A stretch of 64,000 nt of DNA from Xylocopa sonorina (GCF_050948175.1 NW_027490147.1:496001-560000), one strand, 5' to 3'. Shown: positions 25,091-37,610, counted from the first letter of the stretch. The notes: a model not told the origin generated them from the sequence alone. Numbers and translations: made by a program.

Positions 25091-26220
25091 TTTTCATTTA
25101 GGTGCGTTTAGTAGTACTTACATACAATTTAAGTTATTATATATATATGTATATGGCTTTCAGAATTGTTGGCTAACAACAACCAAAATATCTGTCAATA
25201 CTAAATATATAGTTAAACATCTGCTGAAATCTGACGGATAAATGAACATATAACATGCGTGATACGCTAGAGTACGGCCGTAGATGGCTATGGAAATGAT
25301 GTCACGCGGCACAAATGACATCACAGGGCCCTTACTGTGACAAAGTTGTGTTGTCGGGGTAGATGGCTACGGATTTGCTGACACTCCTCAGAAGTGGTAA
25401 TACAGTGCCGGTATCGTATCGGTACAATCTTGCTGTGTGTTGTCTGAGTTAATATTTTAATATTCGTAAGGCATACTTCCAATGCGTTACAACATAGCAA
25501 TTATTATATCTACTTAAATAATTTACACTTTGATTTATATCTGGCTTTGTGCTTGATCTTATATATAAAAGTGTGCCAATTAAATTTCTATACTTAATAT
25601 TCGATTTACAATTTTCAAATTTATCTCCATAGGAGTATTGTATAGCTTACTATTTTGTATCTGATTTTTAATCGCTAAGGATTCTATGTATGCTTGTTTC
25701 ATCGCTATAACCTTTCGGTTGACTGACATATTAAACGTAACGGTCCCATTATATCGTTAATAATTAAAAATAATTATAAATAATAAAAAATACAAATAAA
25801 ATGTATAGATAGTATAGATGATAAACAAATATATGAAATAAATCAAATAAATGTAAATATTTCGGCAAGCGCATATCCACAGTAGATCGACGCCAGCGAT
25901 GTGCATGCGCAACCGACTACCCGTCTCTATTTGTACTTGTGGAAGTACAAATAGAGGTGCAGGAGCGCTTGGCTCAAGTCTTGCCCGACTGAGACCGCTT
26001 CGGGTGTGAGATTTAACCAGCTCCCCGATTAAGCGACTTTGAACATAGGTTAGCGACTGTAGACAGATAAGAGAATATTCGGTATATAGGGTAGCTTTAA
26101 TTAAATATATATTGTAACTTTTACTTGTTGTAGTTTTCTTGAATAAATTGTTATATTGTTATCATATAGAAAAAGATTTAGTCCTGTGAATTTTAGTTTT
26201 TAACCACGCGGACGAGCCCA
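25091..26220. other. AT-rich DNA with LTR-like signals
   Basis: No coding frame was recognised. Around 26080-26150 a GTATATAGGG-like element is followed by GAATAAATTG, the arrangement of an LTR promoter and polyadenylation signal. A perfect hairpin lies at 25925-25956. This could be a decayed solo LTR adjacent to the copia remnant, but no second copy exists in the window to define its ends. Confidence 0.3.
25925..25956. other. perfect 14-bp hairpin
   Basis: CTCTATTTGTACTT at 25925-25938 is followed by the loop GTGG and then its exact reverse complement at 25943-25956. It is too regular to be likely by chance in a stretch this short. Confidence 0.75.
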
Positions 26221-26232
26221 TCCCCTCTCTTT

Positions 26233-27006
26233 TCAATCATACAAGCCGTTCTGTTGGGAAGCCACTCTTTTTGTTTGAACGCAGTGATTTCTCTTGGTAG
26301 AGACGTTACAATATACCTCGGAGCTTATTTTGCCATTCAAAAATACCGTAGCTACATCCATTTGTTCTATAACTAAACCGAACTGACAACAAACGGAAAG
26401 CAAAAATTTTAAAGTTTGCATTTTTGCTACGGGAGCGTATATGTCGTCAATAACATTTGTCTGCTGAAGTTCCCTTAGAATTAATCTCACTTTATATGCA
26501 TCATCAGATTTCTTACTATAAACCCATTTTACATTTAGTATTTCTTCTGCATTTTCTATGTCTACTAACTTCCATGTTTTATTCTCATTTAAACTCTCTA
26601 TTTCTTTGTCCATAGCCTTAATGCAATTTCCACTTTCATTATAATTTAGCGCCTCCTTAAACGTACAAGGAGTATCTCTTTTACAATAGTTCATATAAAT
26701 GCTATTAGCACTATTCGCTTGATATCTTTCCGTTTTCTTTTCTCGAGTTGATCTACGTGGAATTAATAATTCTGAATTTCTAGCATTATGTTTTACTTTA
26801 ATTTTGTTTTCATCTTTCTTATCTTCGATTTCGAATAAACTTGCGCTTAAAGTTTCACACTCATTACTCTCACATTTATCATCATCATTATCCAGACCAA
26901 TGCACTTTACATACTTTTCTATAAATTCAACATGTCTCGCAACTACTATTTTATTGTTTACAAGAACTCTATATCCGACCTCACAATAGCCAAATAGTAT
27001 TCCCAA
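26233..27006 (-). pseudogene. copia reverse transcriptase, N-terminal part
   Basis: This 257-codon frame ends within the copia-type RT domain. The sequence NKTWKLVDIENAEEILNVKW, then APVAKMQTLKFLLSV and QMDVATVFLNG, is the classic start of the RVT_2 family. The upstream half, rich in acidic and Lys residues, corresponds to the integrase-RT linker, and GYRVLVNNKIVVARHVEF to the end of the integrase region. The Asp of QMDV is present, but the frame ends before the YVDD centre, so the protein could not be a working polymerase. Confidence 0.88.
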
Positions 27007-27049
27007 ATCTACGTTCGCATCCTATTTCGATTTTCTACATTGTTCTGGG

Positions 27050-27720
27050 CGTCTTACAAAAACTCTTACTGTATAATTTTAAGTTTTCGACATCGGTTTT
27101 TTTAAAGAAATATCTCATATGGAGCTTTCTTTTCTATTGTATTCGCTAATGAACGAGTTTTTAAATAAGCTGCCGCTGTTACAGTTTTGCAGCTAACCTC
27201 TCTTATGTATTTTTGCTTTCTCTAATAAACATTGCGCCGTATTCATTATTATTATATTAAACCTTTCGGCTGTCCCATTCAGTTTATGCACATAGACTGG
27301 ACAACTATTTATAGTTATTCCTTTTTGTCGAACAAATTTATAAAATTTCTATTTTATTAACATATTGAGTTAAACAATTAAGTACTTCATCCTTCGTTTT
27401 AATGCAATAAATTTTTGCTATTTTAATGTAATCATCACTAAATGAGACAAAATACTTTTCACCATTTAAACCTATTGTTTTGAAAGGACCGCATTCGTTT
27501 GTATGAATAATTTTTAAAATATCTTTAGCTTTTGTTCTATCATCATCAAATGGTAAATTGTGCACTTTGTTTTCAATGCAGATTCTACATTTCATAAATT
27601 CCGATTCAAGTTCGTTTGGTGTATTCTCTAATAATTGTTGTTTACATAATGTGTTTAGATATCTAAAATTTACATGTCCTAACTTTTTGTGCCAGCGGTC
27701 ACATTCATTTCATTTCTCCT
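27050..27720 (-). pseudogene. copia GAG-pre-integrase and integrase
   Basis: From about 27720 down, a WHKKLGHVNF motif and CRICIENK (27595 region) form the HHCC zinc domain. The core begins IIHTNECGPF, where the family has an Asp in place of the Asn, so the first catalytic acid appears lost. The open piece 27338-27595 holds the knuckle and the first core strands. Below it, in another frame, PVYVHKLNGTAERFN near 27265-27310 gives the later core including the conserved Glu. At least one frameshift separates the two. Confidence 0.82.
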
Positions 27721-27779
27721 TCAAACTCATGTTTTTACTATAGTCGACTGTGTTTACAAAATTCACACTATATCTCAAA

Positions 27780-28145
27780 GTACTTTTTATTTTGTAGTTC
27801 GATTTTCTTTGTATGCTACAGCTATTAATACATTATCCTCATTTATAATTTTTGCTATATTTGCCTTTGAAATAACCGCACTGTTTTCTGTTAATTTCTC
27901 GAAACTTATTAAATTTATATTCATCTTCTCGGCATAATAAACATCATTTATATTTATTTCATTCTGTTTACCAAACGCATCAAAATAGTTTACTACGTTT
28001 CCAATTTTTGTTATTTTAATGTATTTATTGTCACCTAGGTATATATTTACTGGTTCTATAAAATCAATACATTTATCAAAGTAATCTTTATTATCAATTA
28101 TGTGGGCCGTACTCTCACTATCTAATAACTACTGTATTTCATTAC
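27780..28145 (-). pseudogene. copia protease region
   Basis: The minus strand reads LLDSESTAHI, then IYLGDNKYIKI and VYYAEKMNINLISFEKL, the layout of the copia aspartic protease. The active-site triad is DSE rather than DSG, which should inactivate it. It lies between the zinc knuckle and the pre-integrase domain, as expected. Confidence 0.75.
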
Positions 28146-28286
28146 CTAGCCTTCCTTGACTACATTCATCATGTGCCGCATGCCCCGTAGTTATCTATAC
28201 ACTCGCGCCTTTGCCGCTCTACCTCTTATGCTTCGTGTTGACCTTTGCCATTTTGTGCCGCTGTGGCCTGCTTGGCCGCCATTTCG

Positions 28287-28328
28287 ACATTCTCGTGCGA
28301 AATGCTCGGTTTTCTCACATTGGAAACA
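28287..28328 (-). other. copia Gag zinc knuckle
   Basis: Fourteen codons on the minus strand read CFQCEKTEHFAREC, a perfect C-x2-C-x4-H-x4-C nucleic-acid-binding knuckle. The frame around it is broken. Confidence 0.8.
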
Positions 28329-28471
28329 TCTTCCCTTTTGATCTCTTTTTGCAGTGAACACATTCCAGCTTCTTTCATCATGATCGTTATTAGTTTCCGT
28401 TTCGGCAATTTGGATTTTATTTTTCGTATATGCTGTTGTTTGATCCTCCTTTTTTAAATGTGTCTATTTAG

Positions 28472-28843
28472 TCATATGTAACTATACTGGCTCGGCAACG
28501 TGTTCAACATATAGTGTAATTTTTCCTTCTCATTTAACTTTACACCTGCGATTTTCAATTCATTTACTGATTTTTCAAATTCACTGAAAAATGTTGCTGT
28601 ATCACTATACTTTCCTAGTTTTATACTTTCTAACTTATTTCTGCACACAATTTGTAGCGTGGGAGACTTTTTCAAATACATATCTCCATTTTCCAATTTC
28701 TTTATTATTTTATAAGCTGTTCTTTCTTCGCAAGCAAATTCCAATTGTTTATTTGATATAGCACTATAAATCAGATTTACTGCCTTTAAATAATTTTCCT
28801 CCCAGTCCTCCTTATCTGCCGCAACTTTTTCTCTGTTTATCAC
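28472..28843 (-). pseudogene. copia Gag (UBN2-like) fragment
   Basis: The 123-codon frame matches the copia Gag helical region in pattern: W..N..KAVNLIYSAIS at the start, ATFFSEFEKSVNELKIAG in the middle, and LHYMLNTLPSQYSYI at the end. The usual first 40-60 residues are absent, so the 5' side of the element is truncated near 28860. The fragment itself is uninterrupted. Confidence 0.8.
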
Positions 28844-28860
28844 TACATTACATTATTTTA

Positions 28861-29229
28861 ACTTTAAATACATTATAATTCTTTTCTTTCATATACTATA
28901 ATCTTCACCATCAAACGCTGGTAAAACACTTCCTTGGTATTGTGATTTCCTTTTTTTCCATGTCGCCTTTTTGTTTCTGTTTGGTATTGCTCACGGGTTA
29001 TCGGGATGGATACTGATGGTTCGGGCTTGGCCGATTTTGTACAGTGATATACCGACAAAAAAAAAACTATTTTCTGCTGGGCGAAGGTACCATCTTCCTG
29101 ATAGAGGAAGGAGCAAACTAAGATTCCGATTTCGTAATACTCTTTATCTCGCACGCGTCGACTGCTGGAGCACTAAGTCAGTTCTAAAGTATCCAAGCGA
29201 AGATCTGGAAAATTACTATTCTTAAGTAT
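28861..29229. other. no gene recognised
   Basis: This lies between the copia remnant and the duplication-flanked insertion. Frames on both strands (28873-29154 minus, 28971-29225 plus) overlap and show no domain. Confidence 0.4.
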
Positions 29230-29831
29230 GTCGTTGTGGGGGTTTACTTTAAACCCGGCCCCGGAAGGGGACGCGAGAATGCTTCCTCGCCTCATAGGGC
29301 ATACGCGTAAAATAAATTGCCCATCCTAGTCCCCTAGCGGACCACTGCTTTGGTCCGGGGCTAGGAAAATACGGCACCACTGTTATCGTCATTTGGGCAT
29401 GCTTAACACACCCATCCGTTTACTAAAAACGTGGCTGCATATAACGACACCTATCGTCGCTAGTCGCTCTCTTTGAGGAAAGGACCTCTTTTAGTCTTGA
29501 CTCATAGCCGGCTGAAAGATTTTTGATCTACGAATTGAATGGATAAGTGTTAACACTCTGACCTTTTTTGAATTAGGATGGATCAGTTTGGCCAAATTTA
29601 TAAATGATTCAGACTGCTAGCCTCAGTCTTATTCAATCTTGCTCTACGAAAGTGTCTCAGATTAGCTTGGGCAAATTAATAATGCACCAAACCTCCGAGT
29701 TCCAGTTTAATTCGATAGCCCCAGAGCCCCGTTAGCCATCGGGCAAGCCCGACGCCCAGGTTCCACCACGAGGAGGTGGGGATGGGTACTCCCTGGACAC
29801 CCAGGTTCTCGAACCCGTCGTTGTGGGGGTT
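29230..29831. mobile_element. 572-bp insertion with 15-bp duplication
   Basis: GTCGTTGTGGGGGTT occurs at 29230-29244 and again at 29817-29831, flanking 29245-29816. A perfect 15-bp direct repeat this close is unlikely by chance and looks like a target-site duplication of a LINE- or SINE-type insertion. The right part (29581-29816) is a dispersed repeat also found at 49693-49929. The left part contains the GC-rich AACCCGGCCCCGG. No protein domain was recognised in any frame. Confidence 0.55.
29581..29816 (-). repeat. dispersed repeat family 1, copy 1
   Basis: About 236 bp align with 49693-49929 in the same orientation. Shared landmarks are GATCAGTTTGG at the left end, GAGCCCCGTTAGCC in the middle and CACCCAGGTTCT at the right. 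Both copies stop at GAACCC, so that is probably a true end. Confidence 0.8.
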
Positions 29832-29916
29832 GAGATACACGGATAGGTCCAAAATCAGATTATACCAAGTGGTGAGGGAAACGGCCGAATTGAACAACAA
29901 TTTGAACTAAGTGGCT

Positions 29917-30010
29917 GCCCTCAACCGAGCTCGCTCTCAGGCGCCGAGTTGCGCTTAAGTGATGCACGCGGAAATTCCGTGGATCTCCATCAACGACCGG
30001 AGTCATCGAT
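29917..30010 (-). repeat. dispersed repeat family 2, copy 1
   Basis: The reverse complement aligns with 37615-37712, sharing GACTCCGGT.GTTGATGGAG, CGGAATTTCCGCGTGCAT and CCTGAGAGCGAGCTCGG. The similarity stops sharply on both sides. The function is unknown. Confidence 0.75.
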
Positions 30011-30099
30011 AACCTTAAGAAACACTTCAGCTGTGAAATACATGAGACATCGAAATTAATATGAACCGAAGGGTTTTCTCGCATAATAGGCTGAGAAAG

Positions 30100-33000
30100 G
30101 AAATTCTAGTACCGAAAAAAATACAAATGTCATGGTCTCAAAATAATTATCGCTGCTCCGAACAGAACTAAGACTAATGGAATATTTACAAACAGGCAAG
30201 AGCCCCTAATAACTAACGCCAAGATGGGTGACATACCCGTTTTGGCGTAAACAGCTTGTTCTTAAACGTTCCTTTGTGTTCAGAATTTTCCTTTGTTTGA
30301 TCTCCAATGTTCTAGCTACTTCCTTTATCTTGAGCGTTCTTTCGTGTTCAGACAATTAACTACGAATCTCTAACCAGGGATTTAATGTTTCACTATTTTC
30401 ACAATACCAAATCCTCCTTCCGATAGGCATAAACAAAAGAGCAGCGCATCGCTAGTCGCTGCCCAAACTTACATAGGGAGGTGGAGACACATGCTGGTGT
30501 AGTACGAACACTCATTACCATATATAAATGTACTATTTTCAACAACTATATATGACTATATATAATATATAATAATTATATGTAATATATATAAAATAAA
30601 GAATACAGAAATCAAAACAGCAAGCTTGTTAACTCTTTAAATTTATATATACTTCTCACAGCAATTTTTTGAGATTCGAAGTATAAGTTCACAAAGTAAA
30701 AATTACGATTATTTAACATTTTCCAGCACTTAATTTTGAGTTTTATGCAATTGACATTCGTCTATCATTTTTTCGAATGCTGCAATCGGTTCGTTACAAT
30801 CTTTTGGATATTCTACAATCGTTTCCGGCTAGAAAAGAAGAGGTGTCGATGAAAAATATCGCGGGTTGAGTTGCATCCTGCACCGAACAGCCAGTCGGCG
30901 GTGGATGGTAGACGGAACGGAGGGATATTTTATGGAGCAGTTCCGTGGTAATGATGGTGTTTTTACATGCAGGCAAGAAAGCTATTTACTGGAGTAATCT
31001 GCAGTTATCTGATACGCAGACAAACAGAAGTCACTCGTTTATATTATAGAATCACGCCAGTTGCCGAAATAGTGGAGAACGAGTGATCGCGATGAGTCCA
31101 TCAAATTCTCTTGTTTTATTGACCCTTGCGTTGCGAGGAGATGTTAAAAAATTTTCCTTCTTCCTCTACGATATACATAGTAACAGTAGAAGTCTCTTTT
31201 TCCATAAAAATTTAAGTATCTTCCTTAAAAGAGTATTGGCATTATCATACACATTTAAAAATGTACGGTTCCATAAAAACAAACAAGTATGTTTCGCATG
31301 TCTGCCTATAGAAAAGATAGCCGAATCCAATAAGCCCTTTTATCTGTCAGCATATTTCATTCCTTCAAAACTATTCAACCCTTCCCTTCTTACCATAATA
31401 TAATACTTTCAAAGGTATTCTAAGAATTTGATGGACAACTGATGCAGAGAAATATTTTTTCGTATATTGCGAACTAATCGCGTATTCTATGCTTAATGGG
31501 AGTACGGATGAGGAATATCAGGGGAAAGTAACAACATTCGCGGAACAGATGATTCCACGAGCAAACTTCGTACCCGATTAGATGATATTTGGGGCAAGAT
31601 TGAATGGTGCTCTGCCGAAGCTATAACAATTCGCTTTCTTTGTCGGAACGAAATTCACTTAAGCGCGCGTCGGAACGAAAAGTGTACGCGAATTTTCGGT
31701 GACTCGTACGTGGTATGGTATTGCTAATATACCAGAAGCTATCATTCAGACTTGGAAAGACTTTCGGTTACAGCCGAAGAGGTATCGACTGCGGCTGCAG
31801 CGTGATTGGAATAGAAAGTTCAGATATAAGATAAAGTCTAATTTAATGCTAATTATTGGAAATTGGTTCATCTATATCATATCTTTGAGTAGATACAGTA
31901 CAGATTTTTTTTTTCTAAGGAACGATAGAAGGGAGAAAGAAAAGGGGAAAATGAAATGGACCGGTAAAAAGGACTTTCTTTCCCAAGGAGAATACATAGC
32001 GGCAGGTGAAGAACGTCACATTAGCAAACGACGAGGTAGGGTCGGTGAGGGTGGCGGACAATTTAAATTTTCTCTCATCCTATTAACGCAAGGATACTGT
32101 AAAATGATAAATAAAAGCGCAGCCATGTTCATTACGAAGAAAGATCTCATCAAACTCTCCATTTACATTCTGCCACCGTGCACGACTCTCGTTTTCTTGT
32201 AATTGTGTATTTTCTTCTTTCGATAAAGATTTCTCGGCTACACGGCACCCGTGCTCAGTCTGCTTTAAAGGGCGAATGTGAAACATAGCTCCCTTTGTGT
32301 ATGTTGTTATGTGGTTTCGAGTGAAGAAATAGATTCTAACGAGAAATTACTGGTCCTAGTAGTTAACCGCTGCTGTTCGTAAGTATTTAATTACTGCTGG
32401 AATTGCATCAAAGGGTACACGATCTTATTACGAATTTGTACTAAAGTTACTTTTTTTTGTACAAATTTAAAGATACTCTTAAGTTTTTATATTTTAAACA
32501 ACCGATCTACTCGAATTACTAAATAGTATAATTCGCGAAAGTTTGAATAGTGACAGCTTCGAATCGTTCGATTAAAATGAATGCAAGTCAGTGAATTTTC
32601 GTAGACTTCTCGTTATTTCTACTGTTTTATTGTATAACAGTGATGCACAGTAATTTCGTTAGGTTCGATATAATAAACGTTGTACCTATTAAATTTGGTA
32701 CTCGGAGCTACAATAAACCACAGTATTTAAGCTGAAAGTGAACAAAGGAATATATTTCTGAAAAAATCATCTCTACACCTATCTTTATCGCCAAGAGTTT
32801 CTGCGCAACTAAATGTCAATCTCAGTCTGGCCTTTTCTACCTCTTCTATCCAAAAACAGGTGACAAACGCCGCTCGGCGATTCCGACAACAGAACGAGAA
32901 CATTCTATGCTGGAGAAATCACACAAAGTATTCACATCAATAATTACCCTCTAAATACTGCAACCGTTACGTAGTTTTGATGTGAAATTATTACTTTCAA

Positions 33001-34376
33001 AAATGAAATCCAAACGAACGATATATTTGCCATGTAAATAGCATTTGCGTTAGTAAACTCGGAGGTACGTAATGTAAATATAAATATCGACTGCAATAAT
33101 TGGCCGCACTGTGGAAGATGTATTGGCATCCAAAATAATAGGGAAATAAAAATATTGCAGGCTCTTGAATGGAAATACTTCAATGTCAAGTAGCTATAAC
33201 ATCAATTAAAATAAAATATATTTTTTGTTTTTAGAATTGTTATACGTGTCTAACTTTCTCGGATGCGCGGTCATTTTATCGTGCTGATAAAAAGACAGCT
33301 TCTTATCGTTCTTAAGAACATTTCAACCTTTACCACTTTTGTAATTATACAAAGGGATGCAAATGTACCGCAGTCATCTGCTAAGTTATTTTGGAACGTG
33401 CACCCTTCCAGTTTTATATCTTTAACGAGGGTTAAAATGATATTGAAAATCTTCTTAAAATTTATTTCACAATAATCGATTAACGTATATTCCGTGAAAT
33501 TTATGATTTTGGGTACAGGTTTTTAGCAGCATTTTCATAGCATTCGATAGAAAAATTTTGTATAGACATGAAATGGTCGTTTCGATGAAATATTTAAAGA
33601 AGAAGAATCTTTCTGAAGAGTTTTTCAACTGGTCCTAAACAAATAGGTTGTATGAAGTAGCAGCAATAAAAAATGAAAAGAACAGATAATCTGAAGTGGG
33701 GTGTAGTTATTGTTTATCAACTTGATTTATATATTTACGCTTGAAAATATCAATGGCCAATTTACTATTTAATGTGAACGTTTAAGTGAAATATCATATT
33801 AAAACCGGGGTAAAATGTGTTTATTAAAATTAACAGCACACTTATAATAGATATATGTGCCGGGCCAGAGAAGTGATAAATAATACAAACGGCAATTCTA
33901 CAAATGCAATAATTCTAAATAAGAATGTAACTCGGGCAATGTTCTCTTTTATTTCTCGAATCTCAGACTCTCAATTTCCTTAGTAATCCATATTTTTAAT
34001 TAGTATAATTGAACAATCCAAAAACATATTATTTCCCATAATATTTAGAGATTATTCATTAATAACCAATTTAACTTCTGAGTGGCTTAAATAGCACACC
34101 GCTAAATTATTTTTAAAAATTATATTTTGGAAATGAAGAAAATCTCAATTTAATTAATACCAATAATTTATTCGCTGTAACAATATTTTGTTGCTCATGT
34201 ATTGTAATACTATAAATTAATTACATTATCGATAGTTAAGCGCCAGGTAATAGAAATGAATTTGTTCTACTTAATCGTGTGGGTGGGTGGTTGATGAATT
34301 GACGATTAGGACATTCGCTGTAACAAAGACAATAGTATACATATAAAGCAACGTTCGTGGACATTTTGTTACTTAC
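30100..34376. other. AT-rich DNA, no gene recognised
   Basis: The longest frame, 31699-32202 (plus, 167 codons), is rich in Lys/Arg and shows no domain, so I do not call it a gene. A TA-rich microsatellite lies near 30540-30600. If the exon at 34377-34561 is real, downstream exons would lie in this interval, but none could be picked out. Confidence 0.4.
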
Positions 34377-34561
34377 TTGTGACTTTAGGTATGGCCAATC
34401 GTATTTGGAATTTAATGGTCCTTGGCCAGAGAATGTTGGGAATGGTTTTTCGTGTGTTGATACCGGCATAGTTGGTATAAATACAAATACTGGACAAAAT
34501 ACCGCAAATATTTCCAAGACAAACATCATCATCTTCATATTGTATATTTAATTTCTGTAAT
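34377..34561 (-). CDS. candidate first coding exon, secreted peptide
   Basis: On the minus strand, TTTTAATTTCCAG makes a good acceptor, so the exon starts at 34561. The ATG is at 34538, and 54 codons run to a consensus donor CAA|GTAAGT at 34377/34376, leaving phase 0. The peptide starts MKMMMFVLEIFAVFCPVFVF, a strong signal-peptide pattern (basic residue, then about 18 hydrophobic residues). It continues with a short polar region ending KYDWPYLKSQ, which could be the start of a propeptide or mature peptide. No family was recognised. Acceptor, start, signal sequence and donor together are better than chance frames usually give, but no second exon was found. Confidence 0.4.
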
Positions 34562-34599
34562 CTGGAAATTAAAATTTTCAGTGTTCCTCCTATGTTATT

Positions 34600-37500
34600 A
34601 TTCATATTTGTATGGTTATAAATAACATACGCGTATCAATCAAAAATTTATTAAGTAATTAAGTCGTAATTAATACGCGGAACTGAATTTTGTTTAAAAT
34701 CAAACGCACGATATTTCTTGAAAGTAGTAATTAACAATGTTATGTGTAACTTATCTCTTTACGCAACCGGCACTATGCTTTTGATACCGAATAATCAGTT
34801 TCTCACCTCTTCTTGTATACCAATCAATCTTACCATGTCAGTGTTTGCACGAACACACACACACACATACACATAAAGTTTCGTACACAATGCTGCTTCA
34901 CTGCTGCGAATACCGTGTGGTCTCTTTTTATCACGGGTCGCATGAGCCAGTGTCAGACAACGTTTCGTTTTATCATCGACAGTGTGTATGTCTTTAACAG
35001 GGATTTCCCTAAGAATGGACTTTCCTTGACGGTTCTTCATTTCGCTACCATGAACAGAGTGCATATTACACATACAGAGTTGTACGATTGATGTTGGCAT
35101 TGTTTTCGAATAACTGGTGTCAAAGGGAGGATTTACAATTAGAAAATATTCTTTTCCATTGAATAATTTAGAAGTAAATCATTTGAGAAAGTTAATTTTA
35201 AATGCGAAAGACTGACAAGGAGCGCGTATAAATCGTTCCTTGAATTACAATTAGTGTTGTCATACCTTCTACCGATTTTGTGCAGATGTGAGTTACCCCT
35301 GGCATTATTTTCCATTATTTGTTCCAACCCACTCGTGTATGTACAAGTTTTCGGTACAATGTCGTTTAATCGTTATACTTTACGCACTCATTGTGTTCCA
35401 ATACATTAATATCGTATCCACTTCTGCAATACCTGTTCAACACTCGTGGTCAATTTGAAAATATATAATACATACGTGCAGCTATTTTCTCCAGTTTTCG
35501 CCCATCAAATGAAGAAACTAACAATCAGTTCTTGGTTTAACACATTCCCTTCTTTCAAGAACTAATGGCAAAGTCTGTCCAATAAGTCGTTAAATCTGTT
35601 CAGTAGATCAAAAGTGTATACATAACCTGCAGGCCGTCAGATAGAACGCTGAATGAATGTTTTTACTAGCTTTACGCTCGAGTAACGTTGTGAAAATTAA
35701 ATGCGAATTCTACTTGCGAAGAAAGAGAGTTGTAAATTATTAAGTTGTCAATAAAATTGCGTCATGGTAAATGGTGATGCCCAGAATTTTATTTTTTCTC
35801 ACAAAGGAAAACAGTACTAAATGTAAAACATTTTGCGTCATCAACGGAACGTAGCTATAAAAATTGTTATTCTCAACGAAGAAGTTTTGATATCGGTGTT
35901 AGTTAGATAACAATCAATCAGAGGGAATGAAAGGGGAACGCTTATTCGTCTACACCCTGGCTCGCGATAATAAAGGCCGCCGAAAGATACTTGGGTGTAA
36001 TATATTCATACAGTCGCGCGCATTATTTTCACATGTGGAAATTCATCACGAGCGGGATTCTTTCACTGAGCTTCAAGCTTTCTATGGCTCTTTTGTTTAT
36101 CATCCGCTGAATGGCAGTTCAGATAGATAAATTACGCTATGTCTTGGGACTAATCCATATACGTACCTCTCTTCATTTGTCGCTTAAAATGCATCCACAC
36201 TGGAATGCTTATTTCGCTCGTAGAATGTACTACTATAGAACAGTTACTGGGCTAAAATTTAAATAAAAACGTTATTAACATAATTAAAAGTTGCTTTATT
36301 AATTCTTTCGGAATCTGTGATACTATTGGAAGTACTTTGGTGGTGAATAGGCCATCGAATAGTGCATCAATTGCATTTATACAGTCAAAAATGGTAAGAC
36401 AAACAAACTGGCAGAGAAATTTATCGATTCGAGCGATGCGGTGTCCTGATGCACAGTATATTGCTTCTTTGTGATAACGCCAGACCCCTTACCGCTGCTA
36501 TAACCGAATAAAAATTGATGCGGATACACTGGATCATGGATGAACAACCCTCTTACAGTTTTGATTATTTATTAACAGTGACGTAGTGACAAACCACTAA
36601 AAGAAGCGCCAAGAGGACAATGGTCTTCGCGTGACAAAGGGACGAAAAATTCACGCGCTATTCCAACGTTTCGAACACTGTTTACTGCATCTTATAAAAT
36701 TGGAATTCGAATATTGTTTACTGACGAATATACCTAGATATTGATGGAGATGTTTTGGAAATTGTATAGAAAATATATTACGCGTAGTTCAAAGATAAAT
36801 CAATTGTCCCAGTAATTTTTGAAAAATTGCATTTCACGTTTCACTCACTCTTGTATCTTAATAAAAAGCTGAAGTCGACTAAATAAATAAAATCTAAATC
36901 GCAGGTACGATAGTGGTAAAATATTTATGCAAATTTAATATTTATAAGTTCAAAGAGGACGACAAATATGTTTCATTTCCATCTATTTTCATGATATGAA
37001 TAATAATTAAATGTTTCACTCCCAAATTATTTATGAATAATTTTTCAAGCGAGTTTTTATCGATAGAGTGCAGGTCTTTCCGAACCGTAGTAATATTTCT
37101 AGTCGCCTATTGGAAATAGGTAATGATCTATTAAGAGCTTATGTTGATATTTTGTAGAGCAGTCTTATGGCCGTAGGAAAGGAACAACGCGAATCTCAAT
37201 TCATTTGGCAGCTATTTATATATTTAGTTTTCGGTATGAAAACAGAAGGTTAGGACGGATGGTTTAATGTCTCTGTAAAAGAAAAGCTTATTCTATATCA
37301 AAGACTGCCATACAATAGCTGTCGAATCAGCTGCCGCTCCTTTTTACATTTACAACCATCTTGCAAATATTTCCTAACAGAACAATTTTCGATTACCAAT
37401 TTATTACTCCAATCTTTCAAAATTAATATTTTTGTCTACTCTCAAAATTTCTAAAGTTTCATCGAAGTAAATAAGCGTATCAAACTTAACAGAAATTATT

Positions 37501-37610
37501 CGGAAACATCGTTCACAACCACTTATCAACTTATAAACAACCAACTTTCGATCGACACAGTACGCGTTTTGAATGACGTGATATAGCTTTCCAGACCATC
37601 GTGCAGAGTC
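34600..37610. other. AT-rich DNA, no gene recognised
   Basis: It contains an ACACAC microsatellite at about 34850-34876. Frames at 34795-35100 and 35927-36130 show no recognisable protein. Sequence 5' of the candidate secreted-peptide exon would include its promoter, but no clear signal can be pointed to. Confidence 0.4.

Larger units (their letters stand above)
26221..28860 (-). mobile_element. decayed Ty1/copia retrotransposon
   Basis: Read on the minus strand from 28860 down, the order is gag, zinc knuckle, protease, GAG-pre-integrase, integrase and the start of reverse transcriptase. Integrase before RT is diagnostic of Ty1/copia. The frame is broken repeatedly by shifts and stops. The RT stops before its catalytic YVDD region, the N-terminus of Gag is missing, and no LTR pair was found, so both ends are truncated. 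Separate parts are listed below. Confidence 0.9.

Noticed and set aside
29230..29480. Possible rRNA or snRNA fragment because of GC-rich stems
   Set aside because: No conserved rRNA core word or Sm site was found, and the segment lies inside a duplication-flanked insertion.
31699..32202. 167-codon open frame on the plus strand
   Set aside because: Biased K/R composition, no domain, no splice support, and a low-complexity T-rich segment in the middle. A chance frame of this length is expected in 64 kb.
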